Below, piece by piece: positions 16,585-23,683 of a stretch of 44,514 nt of DNA (positions are counted from its first letter, which is position 1; each line of letters opens with the position of its first letter). The stretch comes from an uncultured Acidimicrobiales bacterium. Lineage in GTDB: Bacteria; Actinomycetota; Acidimicrobiia; Acidimicrobiales; SHLQ01. The notes below the pieces were generated by a model, which saw only the letters and a program-made list of their open reading frames with translations, made no database searches and was not told where the DNA came from. The DNA is taken from NCBI GenBank assembly GCA_938084885.1, contig CALKGG010000075.1, positions 1 to 44,514 on the forward strand, given 5' to 3'. A program made the position numbers and the translations under genes.

Positions 16585-16632
16585 CAACGGTCGACGGTCA
16601 ACGGCTGTTCCTCGAGAATTCTCCGACCGTTG
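16585..16632. repeat. Inverted repeat after the molybdenum hydroxylase operon
   Basis: CAACGGTCG (16585-16593) and CGACCGTTG (16624-16632) are perfect 9 bp inverted arms with a 30 nt spacer. They fill most of the gap between the small subunit and the MFS gene. There is no T-run, so this is not a standard terminator. It could be an operator for the MFS gene or an mRNA-stabilising hairpin. Confidence 0.4.
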
Positions 16633-16650
16633 CGCTGACCACTCCCTAAC

Positions 16651-17946
16651 GTGGACGCAGTGACCAATCAACCGAACATATCCAACGCGCCGGGTACTGC
16701 CCGTGACGTGCTGGGAGTTGCGCCGTTTCGCAACCTGCTGTTCGCGTCGTTTATTTCGAACTGTGGTCGATGGCTTCAGTTCGCCGCGCTCGGCATTTTG
16801 GGCTGGGAGCTCACTGGATCGAGCGCCTTCCTTGGTCAGCTGATCTTCGCTCAGCTTGCGCCGCTCGGTGTGCTGTCGCTTCTTGGCGGGTCGCTCGCGG
16901 ACACGATGAACAAACGAACGCTGCTCCTGGCTACCCAAACGTGGCAGATGGTGTGGACGTTTATCCTCGCCGCCTTCCTCATCGATGGAAACATTGGCGA
17001 AGGAACCCTGTTGCTCCTCGTGTTCATTATCGGCATTGGGCAGGGGCTTTATGCCCCGGCGTTTACGTCGGTGCTTCCGCTCATTGCCGGGCCGCAGAAC
17101 GTTCGAGCGGCGGTGTCGCTCAACTCGGTGCAGCTCAACGCAGCGCGCGTCGTTGGCCCGGCGATAGGTGGCGTTCTCGCAACTGCGCTCGGATTTTCTG
17201 AGCTCTTTGCGATCAACGCCGCCACCTATCTTGTCGTCCTTGGCGTGGTCGCCCGCATGACGTTGCCAAAGCCCAATGCTAAGGCAGGCAAACTGTCCGA
17301 ACGTCTCTTCGGTGGCTTCCAGATCATTCGGCGCGCACCCCAGGTTCGAGGCCCCATCACACTGATGGCTCTCTTTGCGTTCTTCTGCCTGCCGTTTGTT
17401 GGCCAGCTCCCCGCGATTGCCGAAGTAAACCTCGGCGTCGACAGTCAGAGCCAACAGTACGCCTGGTTCTACGCAACGTTCGGTGCCGGTGCGTTGGTTG
17501 GAGCGATCGTTGTGAGCACGGTGCTGCTCAGCTTCCCGCGGCCGCAACTGGTCAAACTTACGCTCCTCGGCTTCGCTGTTAGCCTTGCGTGGCTGGCGAT
17601 TCTCGACAACGTCAACCTCGCCTACATCGCAATTTTTCTGGTTGCGTTGTTCTACTTCATCTTGCCAACCGCGCTTGCTTCGCATTGGCAAGAGCATGTT
17701 GCCGAGAGCGTCCGCGGACGCATCGCCGCGCTGTGGGTTCTGTCATTTGGGGGCATGGTCCCGATCGCGAATCTTGTCGGCGGCCGCTTTGTCGAAGTGA
17801 CCTCGCTGACCACGCTCATGTTCGTCGGAGTTGGAGCGGCGGTCATCTTGAGCATCGGGTTCAACCTCCAAACCGGAGATACCGTCGACGAGTCGATTTT
17901 GGCGAGCTCGCGGCGGGCGACCGATCCCCTACAAGCACCGTCATAA
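16651..17946 (+). CDS. MFS transporter
   Basis: This is a roughly 431-residue membrane protein with about ten to twelve hydrophobic segments. The loop GGSLADTMNKR near residue 87 is the MFS signature between helices 2 and 3, and RVVGPAIGGVLATALG is the matching helix 5 motif. It resembles the EntS/Bcr-type exporters (MFS_3 group). The substrate is unknown. The start is probably GTG at 16651 or 16660; both precede the conserved FRNLLFASFISN segment. It follows the molybdenum hydroxylase operon by about 70 bp and may be transcribed separately. Exporters of this group often handle siderophores or drugs. Confidence 0.85.
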   Translation: MDAVTNQPNISNAPGTARDVLGVAPFRNLLFASFISNCGRWLQFAALGILGWELTGSSAFLGQLIFAQLAPLGVLSLLGGSLADTMNKRTLLLATQTWQMVWTFILAAFLIDGNIGEGTLLLLVFIIGIGQGLYAPAFTSVLPLIAGPQNVRAAVSLNSVQLNAARVVGPAIGGVLATALGFSELFAINAATYLVVLGVVARMTLPKPNAKAGKLSERLFGGFQIIRRAPQVRGPITLMALFAFFCLPFVGQLPAIAEVNLGVDSQSQQYAWFYATFGAGALVGAIVVSTVLLSFPRPQLVKLTLLGFAVSLAWLAILDNVNLAYIAIFLVALFYFILPTALASHWQEHVAESVRGRIAALWVLSFGGMVPIANLVGGRFVEVTSLTTLMFVGVGAAVILSIGFNLQTGDTVDESILASSRRATDPLQAPS

Positions 17947-17997
17947 CACCAACACAACAGTTCGGGATCGACGAGGGTCCGGTCTAAAACGACAACA

Positions 17998-18025
17998 GGC
18001 GCCGTCACCCGAAGGTAACGACGCC
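17998..18025. terminator. Terminator hairpin between the MFS and cold-shock genes
   Basis: GGCGCCGTCACC and GGTAACGACGCC pair with two mismatches around a CGAA tetraloop. Read leftward, after the cold-shock gene, the stem is followed by a T-rich run (TGTTGTCGTTTT), as in an intrinsic terminator. It may also stop rightward transcription of the MFS gene. Confidence 0.65.
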
Positions 18026-18063
18026 CATGTTGCAGTTCGTATATCTATATTGCGCGACTCAGA

Positions 18064-18261
18064 TTAGATAGCGCGTACGCTCTGTGCCTCATCGCCCTTG
18101 CGGCCAGGGCCTACCTCGAACTCGACCAGTTGGCCTTCTTCGAGAGACTTGTAGCCGTCACCCTCAATGTTTGAGTAGTGAACGAATACATCGTCCGCAC
18201 CCTCACGAGAAATGAAGCCGAAGCCTTTTTCGCTGTTGAAAAACTTTACTGTTCCTTGCAT
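18064..18261 (-). CDS. Cold-shock domain protein (CspA family)
   Basis: This 65-residue protein is a single cold-shock domain that binds single-stranded RNA and DNA. Both RNA-binding motifs are present: RNP1 as KGFGFI (residues 13-18) and RNP2 as VFVHY (25-29). The opening MQGTVKFFN is typical. Members act as RNA chaperones during cold or stress and are often expressed constitutively in actinobacteria. The 149 bp upstream up to the K+ channel gene holds its promoter and a long untranslated leader; I see no clear -35/-10 pair there. A hairpin terminator lies just downstream. Confidence 0.95.
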   Translation of the reverse strand: MQGTVKFFNSEKGFGFISREGADDVFVHYSNIEGDGYKSLEEGQLVEFEVGPGRKGDEAQSVRAI

Positions 18262-18410
18262 AGCACTGTGCTTTCACTTCGGGCCGGCAATGTGGCCGAC
18301 TCGTTCCGCTAAGCGTACTCCGCCCAACCACAAAAGTCTGGACGGCGTGTCCAAATAGAAGGCAAGAACTTGCGAAACTCGGGAGACAACCGGTCAAAAC
18401 CCTTGATTTG

Positions 18411-19442
18411 TCAAGCGTCGCGCAACACGACGATCCGATCGTTTGCGCGAATATTTGCCGCAATAACGTCACTTTGAGGAAGGCGAACTCCGTCTCGGAC
18501 AATGCCGACGAGGGTCGAGGCGATCGGCGCGGACGGAACGCCATCGTGCACCTCTGGTCGAATTTCGGCCAGTTCCAACCCTTCACCAGCCGCCAAAAGG
18601 TCGTCGAGAACCTTCGCTGCGCTCGGCGAATGTGTCCCCATGCCAAGCATGCGCCCAACCGCGGAGGTGGCATCGATGACCTCGGTCGCGCCGCCTTGCT
18701 TCAGCAGATGCAGGTTCTCGCGCTCACGACCCGCTGCAACGATGTGGGCGTGCTCGTTCATCTCGCGAGACGTCAAAGTGATCAACACCGCCGAGTCGTC
18801 TCGGTTTGGAGCGACCACGATCGACCTCGCCGTCTCGATCCCTGCCTGCTGCAAAGTTTCGGTCGCGCTGGCATCTCCCACGATGCCCACATGGCCCCGG
18901 CGCGTGGCACGATCGACTGCGTTGGGATCCGAGTCGACCACCACGATCTGTGATGCATCGACACCTCGGGCAATAAGGTCGGCAGCAGCAGCCGAGCCGG
19001 TCGCACCGAACCCGCAGATGACGGTGTGGTTCTTCACGTTCTCTCTCCATTTCCGTTGAGCAATGATCTCGCGGGATTGTTCGGTTAGGACTTCGACCGT
19101 CGTCGATACAACGAGGATCAGAAACAGAATGCGCGCCGGGGTGATCAGCAAGATCGTGGCGAGACGACCGGCTTGACTGATCGCGGTGATGTCGCCGTAT
19201 CCAGTGGTGGTCACCGTCACCGATGCGTAATAGAGCGCGTCGATCATGCCGATAGGGTCGCCGGTGACATCGACGTAGTTGTCCCGCCCAAGTCGAACGA
19301 CGAGCGCGACAAAGATGACCAGCAATCCCGCAGCACTCAAGCGTTGAACCATCGACATCAACGGTGCGCGTGCTCTTTTGGGTATCCGGATGAGATCGGT
19401 GCTGCTCACCCAGGAGACTGTAGGTTGCGCAACGACCTGCAA
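18411..19442 (-). CDS. Potassium channel with RCK/TrkA domain
   Basis: This 343-residue protein has one membrane segment near residues 38-51, a pore loop with the K+ selectivity filter TTTGYGD (78-84) and a second membrane segment near 95-112. An RCK domain starts at HTVICGFGATGSAAA, with a Rossmann dinucleotide-binding fold, followed by a TrkA-C-like region. Its architecture matches two-TM prokaryotic channels such as MthK, in which ligand binding to the RCK domain opens the gate. The gene stands alone. The start is probably the ATG at 19442, although the segment before residue 30 appears poorly conserved. Confidence 0.9.
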   Translation of the reverse strand: MQVVAQPTVSWVSSTDLIRIPKRARAPLMSMVQRLSAAGLLVIFVALVVRLGRDNYVDVTGDPIGMIDALYYASVTVTTTGYGDITAISQAGRLATILLITPARILFLILVVSTTVEVLTEQSREIIAQRKWRENVKNHTVICGFGATGSAAAADLIARGVDASQIVVVDSDPNAVDRATRRGHVGIVGDASATETLQQAGIETARSIVVAPNRDDSAVLITLTSREMNEHAHIVAAGRERENLHLLKQGGATEVIDATSAVGRMLGMGTHSPSAAKVLDDLLAAGEGLELAEIRPEVHDGVPSAPIASTLVGIVRDGVRLPQSDVIAANIRANDRIVVLRDA

Positions 19443-19496
19443 TCGACGACCGGTCGCTCCAACTTGTCGAGACAGCCTTGTCGAGACAGCGTCGAG

Positions 19497-20048
19497 CTAG
19501 CGGCTCCGCAGCCACGACCGAATGACGGCCGCACCACCGAGGATCGTGATCGCAAAATCGATGGGTGCCACGATCTTGCCGAAGTGATCGGCGTCGTAGT
19601 AGCTGACGGGACTGTCGAACCGGGTCTCCCAGTCGAACGGGAAGAACAGCAACGGACCGTCGTTGTGATGAACGGGAATGTCCATAACGGTGTGCAACAA
19701 GCAGCCACCGGCGAACGCCATCAGCCCCTTCTTTCCGCTGAGCTTTCCGGCGGCTGCGAGGGCGGCGAGCACCACTGGGCTATGGAACGTGTTGTGAATT
19801 GCCACCCATGACCGGTCGTTGAAGAAGAGCTCGTCGAACGCGTACTGCATCGACTCTTGAAAGCTCATCCCGCGAGCGAGCGGGAAGTACACCGCTGCAC
19901 CTGCGCTCAGCACGTAGAGCCCAACGTCTGGGGCGAGACCGCCGGCAACAAACCACTTTGCCGAGCTGCTCGACAACACCGTGGATGCGCTGCCCGTTCT
20001 TTGGAGAGCAACGAGCGCATTCGTAACAACGTGAGTGGTGGTAATCAT
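19497..20048 (-). CDS. YdjM-like membrane-bound metal-dependent hydrolase family protein
   Basis: This 183-residue membrane protein begins MITTTHVVTNALVAL and keeps the His/Asp pattern of the LexA-binding/YdjM-type family: TTH near residue 5, GGLAPDVGLY near 35, HNTFHSPVVLA near 83 and LLHTVMDIPVHHNDGP near 115. The family was named as predicted inner-membrane hydrolases; activity is mostly unproven. Three or four hydrophobic segments are visible. I placed the start at 20046-20048 because longer versions add unrelated sequence overlapping the divergent neighbour. The K+ channel gene lies downstream in the same direction, but the two may be separate units. Confidence 0.72.
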   Translation of the reverse strand: MITTTHVVTNALVALQRTGSASTVLSSSSAKWFVAGGLAPDVGLYVLSAGAAVYFPLARGMSFQESMQYAFDELFFNDRSWVAIHNTFHSPVVLAALAAAGKLSGKKGLMAFAGGCLLHTVMDIPVHHNDGPLLFFPFDWETRFDSPVSYYDADHFGKIVAPIDFAITILGGAAVIRSWLRSR

Positions 20049-20087
20049 GCTGCATCGAACAGTAGCGGCATCCGGTAGGTTCGCCAG

Positions 20088-21062
20088 ATGAGTCTTACGT
20101 CGATCGATGTGTCCAACGCAGCGAAACGAATCGCACCCCACATCGACCACACGAACCTTTTTCGCTCGGCTCCCCTTTCTGACCGCTACGGCGCAGACAT
20201 TCTGATCAAGGCCGAACACCAGCAGCGCACCGGCAGTTTCAAGGTGCGAGGTTCGGCCAATGTCGTGCACGCGCTCGACGAGAAAACTGCCGAACTTGGT
20301 GTTGTGACGGCGTCGTCGGGCAATCATGGAATCGGCGTGGCGACGGCGGCGGCGAGTCGGGGCATCACCGCCAAGATCTTCCTCCCGTCAAACGTGTCGC
20401 CCGCCAAACTCGCACACATCGACCGTCTCGGCGGCCAAGCGGTTCTCGTCGATAGCACCGATGCAATCGACGGCGAGGTTGCTGCCCGCGAGCTCGCCGA
20501 TTCCCAAGGCCTTCGGTACATCTCGCCGTACAACGACGTATTGGTCGCTGCGGGGCAGGGAACGATCGCGATGGAGATCCTCGAGGATGCCACCGGGCCG
20601 ATCGACGCGATCGTCGTTGCCGTGGGTGGCGGCGGGATGATCTCGGGAATTGCAACGTGGGTCGCGGCGCACTCGCCAACGACCATGATCGTCGGTGCCT
20701 CAGCGCGCAACGATCGGGCCATGGCAGCGTCGGTCGAAGCTGGCCGGGTTGTCGTTCCCGAGTCGTTGCCCACCTTCTCTGACGGCACAGCAGGTGCGAT
20801 CGAGGATGACTCGATCACCTTTCCAATCTGTCAGAATCTCGTCGACCAGTGGGTTGACATCACCGAAGCGCAGATGGCGACAGCGGTCACGGCCATGATC
20901 GATGACCACCATCAACTCGTCGAAGGTTCGGCAGGTGTCGCGATTGCCGGGGCGACCGCGTTCGCACACGCGAACCCGGGCGCTCGCGTCGTTGCGGTGA
21001 GCTGTGGAGGAAACGTGGCGTCGACGGCGCTCGCTGAGATGATTCGAACGTCGAGAGCGTGA
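20088..21062 (+). CDS. Threonine/serine dehydratase (PLP-dependent)
   Basis: This 324-residue fold-type II PLP enzyme has the Schiff-base Lys52 in GSFKVRG, the substrate loop ASSGNHG near residue 74 and a glycine-rich phosphate-binding loop VGGGGMISG near 180. It lacks a C-terminal ACT domain, so it resembles catabolic threonine dehydratase or serine racemase rather than the feedback-regulated biosynthetic IlvA. It would deaminate threonine or serine to 2-oxobutyrate or pyruvate. Its stop codon abuts the stop of the convergent cysteine-synthase-like gene with no spacer. A 39 bp gap to the divergent membrane-protein gene holds the promoters. Confidence 0.85.
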   Translation: MSLTSIDVSNAAKRIAPHIDHTNLFRSAPLSDRYGADILIKAEHQQRTGSFKVRGSANVVHALDEKTAELGVVTASSGNHGIGVATAAASRGITAKIFLPSNVSPAKLAHIDRLGGQAVLVDSTDAIDGEVAARELADSQGLRYISPYNDVLVAAGQGTIAMEILEDATGPIDAIVVAVGGGGMISGIATWVAAHSPTTMIVGASARNDRAMAASVEAGRVVVPESLPTFSDGTAGAIEDDSITFPICQNLVDQWVDITEAQMATAVTAMIDDHHQLVEGSAGVAIAGATAFAHANPGARVVAVSCGGNVASTALAEMIRTSRA

Positions 21063-21995
21063 TTAGGCCCAGGGGGCTCCGCTGAGATATTTCCACCCAG
21101 CGTCGGGCAGGACCGCAATGGCAGTGCCGCCGTTGGCTTTGAGATGTTCGACCGCGGCGTGAACAATGGCCCCCGAACTCGTGCCGACGAAGTGGCCCTC
21201 AACCTCGATGAGTGTCGAAACCGCGGCGATCGAGTCGGCCTTGGTCACCTCGTGGCGATGGGTGACGAGGGAGAGGTCGGCAACGGGTGGTTGAAACGGG
21301 TCGTCCTGGCTCCGCATTCCACTGATTGGGTCGCTCGTGAATTCCTCGACTGAATGGATGGCGATATCTGGGTATGCCTTGACCAGGCCGCGACTCACGC
21401 CGGTGATTGTCCCACCGGTGCCATAGGCGCAGAAGACACCGTTGGGCGGCGCCTCGTCGGGCCAGTCTCGAATAATCTCGAGCGCCGTTCCGAACTCGTG
21501 TGATTCGGGGTTCCCGGGATTGCCGTATTGGTAACACATAAAGCCCAGGCCGTCGGCCACCATGTTGCGCGCTCGTTCGATTGCGTCGTTCGGACCTCCA
21601 TCGACCTCGACGAGCTTGGCCCCATATGCCCGAAGTAGTTGTTTGCGCTCAGCTGTCGAGTTTTTGGGCAAACAGATCGTCATCTCGTAGCCGTTGACCG
21701 TGGCGAGTCGGGCCAGGCCGATGCCGGTGTTGCCCGACGTCGCCTCGATCAGCGGCGTGCCCGGTCGCAGGTCACCGTCACGGCGGGCGTTCTCGAACAT
21801 GTTCCACGCCGCGCGATCTTTGATCGAACCGGTCGGGTTGTACCACTCGAGTTTTCCGAAGAGTCGGGAACCCTCAGGTGAAAGAGCGGTGAACTCGACG
21901 AACGGCGTGTTTCCTGGGGGAATGGGTGTGTGTTGAATACTGTCAAGTATGCCGTGGAAGTAACGCGCCGGTTTCTGGTTCGTTCGAGCACCCAT
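21063..21995 (-). CDS. Cysteine synthase-family PLP enzyme
   Basis: This 310-residue fold-type II PLP enzyme has the Schiff-base lysine Lys59 in NPTGSIKDR, the substrate loop EATSGNTGIG, and GTGGTITGVSRG binding the PLP phosphate. These are the marks of O-acetylserine sulfhydrylase/cystathionine beta-synthase-type enzymes. The best prediction is cysteine synthesis from O-acetyl- or O-phosphoserine and sulfide, or a related beta-replacement; CysM-like variants cannot be excluded. The ATG at 21993-21995 is supported by a GGGGGAG site 6 nt upstream. It is divergent from the DM13 gene, with only 44 bp between them. Confidence 0.85.
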   Translation of the reverse strand: MGARTNQKPARYFHGILDSIQHTPIPPGNTPFVEFTALSPEGSRLFGKLEWYNPTGSIKDRAAWNMFENARRDGDLRPGTPLIEATSGNTGIGLARLATVNGYEMTICLPKNSTAERKQLLRAYGAKLVEVDGGPNDAIERARNMVADGLGFMCYQYGNPGNPESHEFGTALEIIRDWPDEAPPNGVFCAYGTGGTITGVSRGLVKAYPDIAIHSVEEFTSDPISGMRSQDDPFQPPVADLSLVTHRHEVTKADSIAAVSTLIEVEGHFVGTSSGAIVHAAVEHLKANGGTAIAVLPDAGWKYLSGAPWA

Positions 21996-22039
21996 ACGCA
22001 CTCCCCCAACATCAACGAATAGGACTGGTTGATACCCCC

Positions 22040-22753
22040 ATGGATATCGCAAACAAGAAACCCCTTCTCGCGGGCGTCGCGGTCGTCGGCATTGCTGTTC
22101 TTGCGTGGCTGGCATTTGGCTTTTTCGGGATTCAGGCGGCGTTTATTGATAACGAGGTGAGCGAGGGGACCGAGAACCTCTTCACCGCAACCTCAACTGA
22201 AACCGAGGATGAGGCAGCGTCAGAGTTGGCCGCCGAACCTGCTGCCGATGCAGCCGTTGCTCAGACGACGACCGAAGCCCCAGCCGAAGAGGAGCCTGTC
22301 GCCGAAGAGGAGCCTGTAGCCGAGGAAGCTGTAGCCGAGGAAGCTGTAGCCGAGGAGCCAGCGCCAACGACCGAAGCCCCAACCGAAGAAGAAGCGGCCG
22401 TCGAAGAAGAAGCAGCCGAAGAAGAGGCAACTCCGGGCGAGATCGTCACGATTGCGAGCGGAAACTTTTCGTCGCTTAATGGTTACTCGGTCACCGGCGA
22501 CGCACTGGTGTTGAATAACGGCACCGAGCAACGTTTCCTTCGCTTTGAGAATTTTGTGTCGGACAATGGTCCCGACCTCAAGGTCTACCTTCGTGCCGCG
22601 AGTGGCGAGTTCGTCAGCCTTGGTGACCTGTCGGGCAATATTGGCGACCAGAACTATGCAATTCCCGTCGACGTTGACCTCGCGGTGTTCAACAATGTCG
22701 AGATCTGGTGCGAACGGTTTAGCTCTGGCTTCGGTGTCGCAACACTGTCCTGA
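22040..22753 (+). CDS. DM13-domain surface protein with acidic linker
   Basis: This 237-residue protein has three parts. Residues about 8-35 form a hydrophobic anchor or signal (LLAGVAVVGIAVLAWLAFGF). Residues about 50-130 are a low-complexity Ala-Glu-Pro-Thr linker. Residues about 134-237 form a DM13 domain (IASGNFSSLNGYSVTGDAL, RFENFVSDNGPDLKVYL, and a C-terminal VEIWCERF). DM13 is a predicted extracytoplasmic domain, proposed to bind haem or carry electrons through a conserved cysteine; Cys in IWC fits. The protein is probably displayed outside the membrane on the acidic linker. The linker DNA contains exact short tandem repeats, so its length may vary between strains. Confidence 0.82.
   Translation: MDIANKKPLLAGVAVVGIAVLAWLAFGFFGIQAAFIDNEVSEGTENLFTATSTETEDEAASELAAEPAADAAVAQTTTEAPAEEEPVAEEEPVAEEAVAEEAVAEEPAPTTEAPTEEEAAVEEEAAEEEATPGEIVTIASGNFSSLNGYSVTGDALVLNNGTEQRFLRFENFVSDNGPDLKVYLRAASGEFVSLGDLSGNIGDQNYAIPVDVDLAVFNNVEIWCERFSSGFGVATLS
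22282..22347 (+). repeat. Tandem repeats coding the acidic linker of the DM13 protein
   Basis: Two near-identical 18 bp units (GCCGAAGAGGAGCCTGT plus C or A) are followed by two identical 15 bp units (GCCGAGGAAGCTGTA). They encode AEEEPV and AEEAV repeats. Units are multiples of three, so copy-number change would keep the frame. Confidence 0.8.
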
Positions 22754-22777
22754 CAGCGAAACACTGTCCTGACAGCG
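22741..22777. repeat. Tandem palindrome duplication at the 3' end of the DM13 gene
   Basis: A 19 bp unit containing the palindrome CTGTCCTGACAG occurs twice in direct succession (22741-22759 and 22760-22777). The first copy contains the DM13 stop codon. The copies are about two helical turns apart, on the same face of the DNA. This may be a recent duplication, a binding site for a dimeric regulator, or a 3' RNA structure. Confidence 0.6.
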
Positions 22778-22778
22778 T

Positions 22779-22807
22779 CGTTCCGATCCATGAACATGCT
22801 CGGAACG
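22779..22807. terminator. Hairpin after the DM13 gene
   Basis: CGTTCCGA and TCGGAACG form a perfect 8 bp stem with a 13 nt loop, 26 bp after the DM13 stop. There is no T-run, so termination by this hairpin is uncertain. Confidence 0.45.
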
Positions 22808-22877
22808 TGACCCGATCTGGGCATTGACAGCCGACACGGCCGGGTTGCGGTCATATCCGGGCATGCCCTTGTCCGGG

Positions 22878-22983
22878 TGCCGCCATCGGTCTCCGCTGGT
22901 GGCGAAGCGCTCGGGCCGGCGCGGGGAAGTCCTACCCCGGCACCGGCCCGGCGCTTCGGTAATGACGCTCGGCAAATCCGAGT
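22878..22983 (+). ncRNA. Cluster of consecutive hairpins upstream of the flavin reductase gene
   Basis: The 294 bp gap between the DM13 and flavin reductase genes holds three adjacent hairpins. The first pairs GCCGCCA (22879) with TGGTGGC (22897). The second is a long GC-rich stem pairing GAAGCGC (22904-22910) with GCGCTTC (22951-22957) and GGGCCGG (22913) with CCGGCCC (22943). The third pairs CTCGG (22968) with CCGAG (22978). No open frame here looks like a gene. A structured 5' leader or small RNA is plausible; I could not match it to a known riboswitch class. Confidence 0.35.
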
Positions 22984-23047
22984 CTGGTCACCACGCTTCG
23001 GTGTCACCGTTTGTGCGAGCGGCGCAAAACTCTGAGAAAGTAGCGCT

Positions 23048-23545
23048 ATGTCCAACGAATCAGCACCGGTCGATCCGCAGCACTTTCGCCAGGTCATGGG
23101 ACAAGTTCCCACCTGCGTCACCGTCGTCACCGCACTCGTCGATGACGTACCCCAAGCCATGGTCATTGGGAGCTTCGTGAGCGTGTCGCTCGACCCGCCT
23201 CTGGCCGGGTTCTTCTGCACGATCACCTCGAGTACCTGGGGCGAACTTCGCAACGCCGATGTGCTCGGCGTGAATGTCCTGGCCGCCGATCAGATCGATG
23301 TGTCGAACGCGTGCATGCGCGCTCCCGACGAACGCCTCGATGGCCTCGACTGGACCCTCGATGGCGGCGCCCCCCGGATCGCGAACACGAGCGCGTGGAT
23401 CCGGATGACACACAACCAAATCATCGATGCGGGCGATCATGAATTTGCGTTGTGCAATGTCGTCGAGATGTCGATTCCAGCGAACGCAATCGAGCCGGTC
23501 ATCTTTTATGGCGGCGGCTACCGAACGCTCCGTCCACAAGACTAA
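23048..23545 (+). CDS. Flavin reductase-like FMN-binding protein
   Basis: This 165-residue protein has the split-barrel fold of the flavin reductase-like family: MGQVPTCVTVVTA near residue 17, GSFVSVSLDPPLAGF near 41 and the C-terminal FYGGGYRTL. Such proteins reduce FMN or FAD with NAD(P)H and often supply two-component monooxygenases such as HpaBC. No partner oxygenase is adjacent, so it may serve one elsewhere. The start at 23048 is clear from the family, but only a weak GAGAAAG precedes it. A long structured region lies upstream. Confidence 0.85.
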   Translation: MSNESAPVDPQHFRQVMGQVPTCVTVVTALVDDVPQAMVIGSFVSVSLDPPLAGFFCTITSSTWGELRNADVLGVNVLAADQIDVSNACMRAPDERLDGLDWTLDGGAPRIANTSAWIRMTHNQIIDAGDHEFALCNVVEMSIPANAIEPVIFYGGGYRTLRPQD

Positions 23546-23683
23546 ATAGCCCCGCTCGCACGAACCCGCTTCCGCCCGTTCTTCCGCGCCCGCTCGTGTA
23601 TAGAGACCAACTCGTGGCGTTACATTCAACACGGAGGTTCGTACCAAGAACCCGAACGCGCAGCTCAGCAGTAGGAACCCAGC

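Noticed and set aside
22840..23047. FMN or cobalamin riboswitch upstream of the flavin reductase
   Set aside because: I looked for the FMN core (AGGGTGAAATTCCCTACC) and the B12 box and found neither in either strand; only generic hairpins remain.
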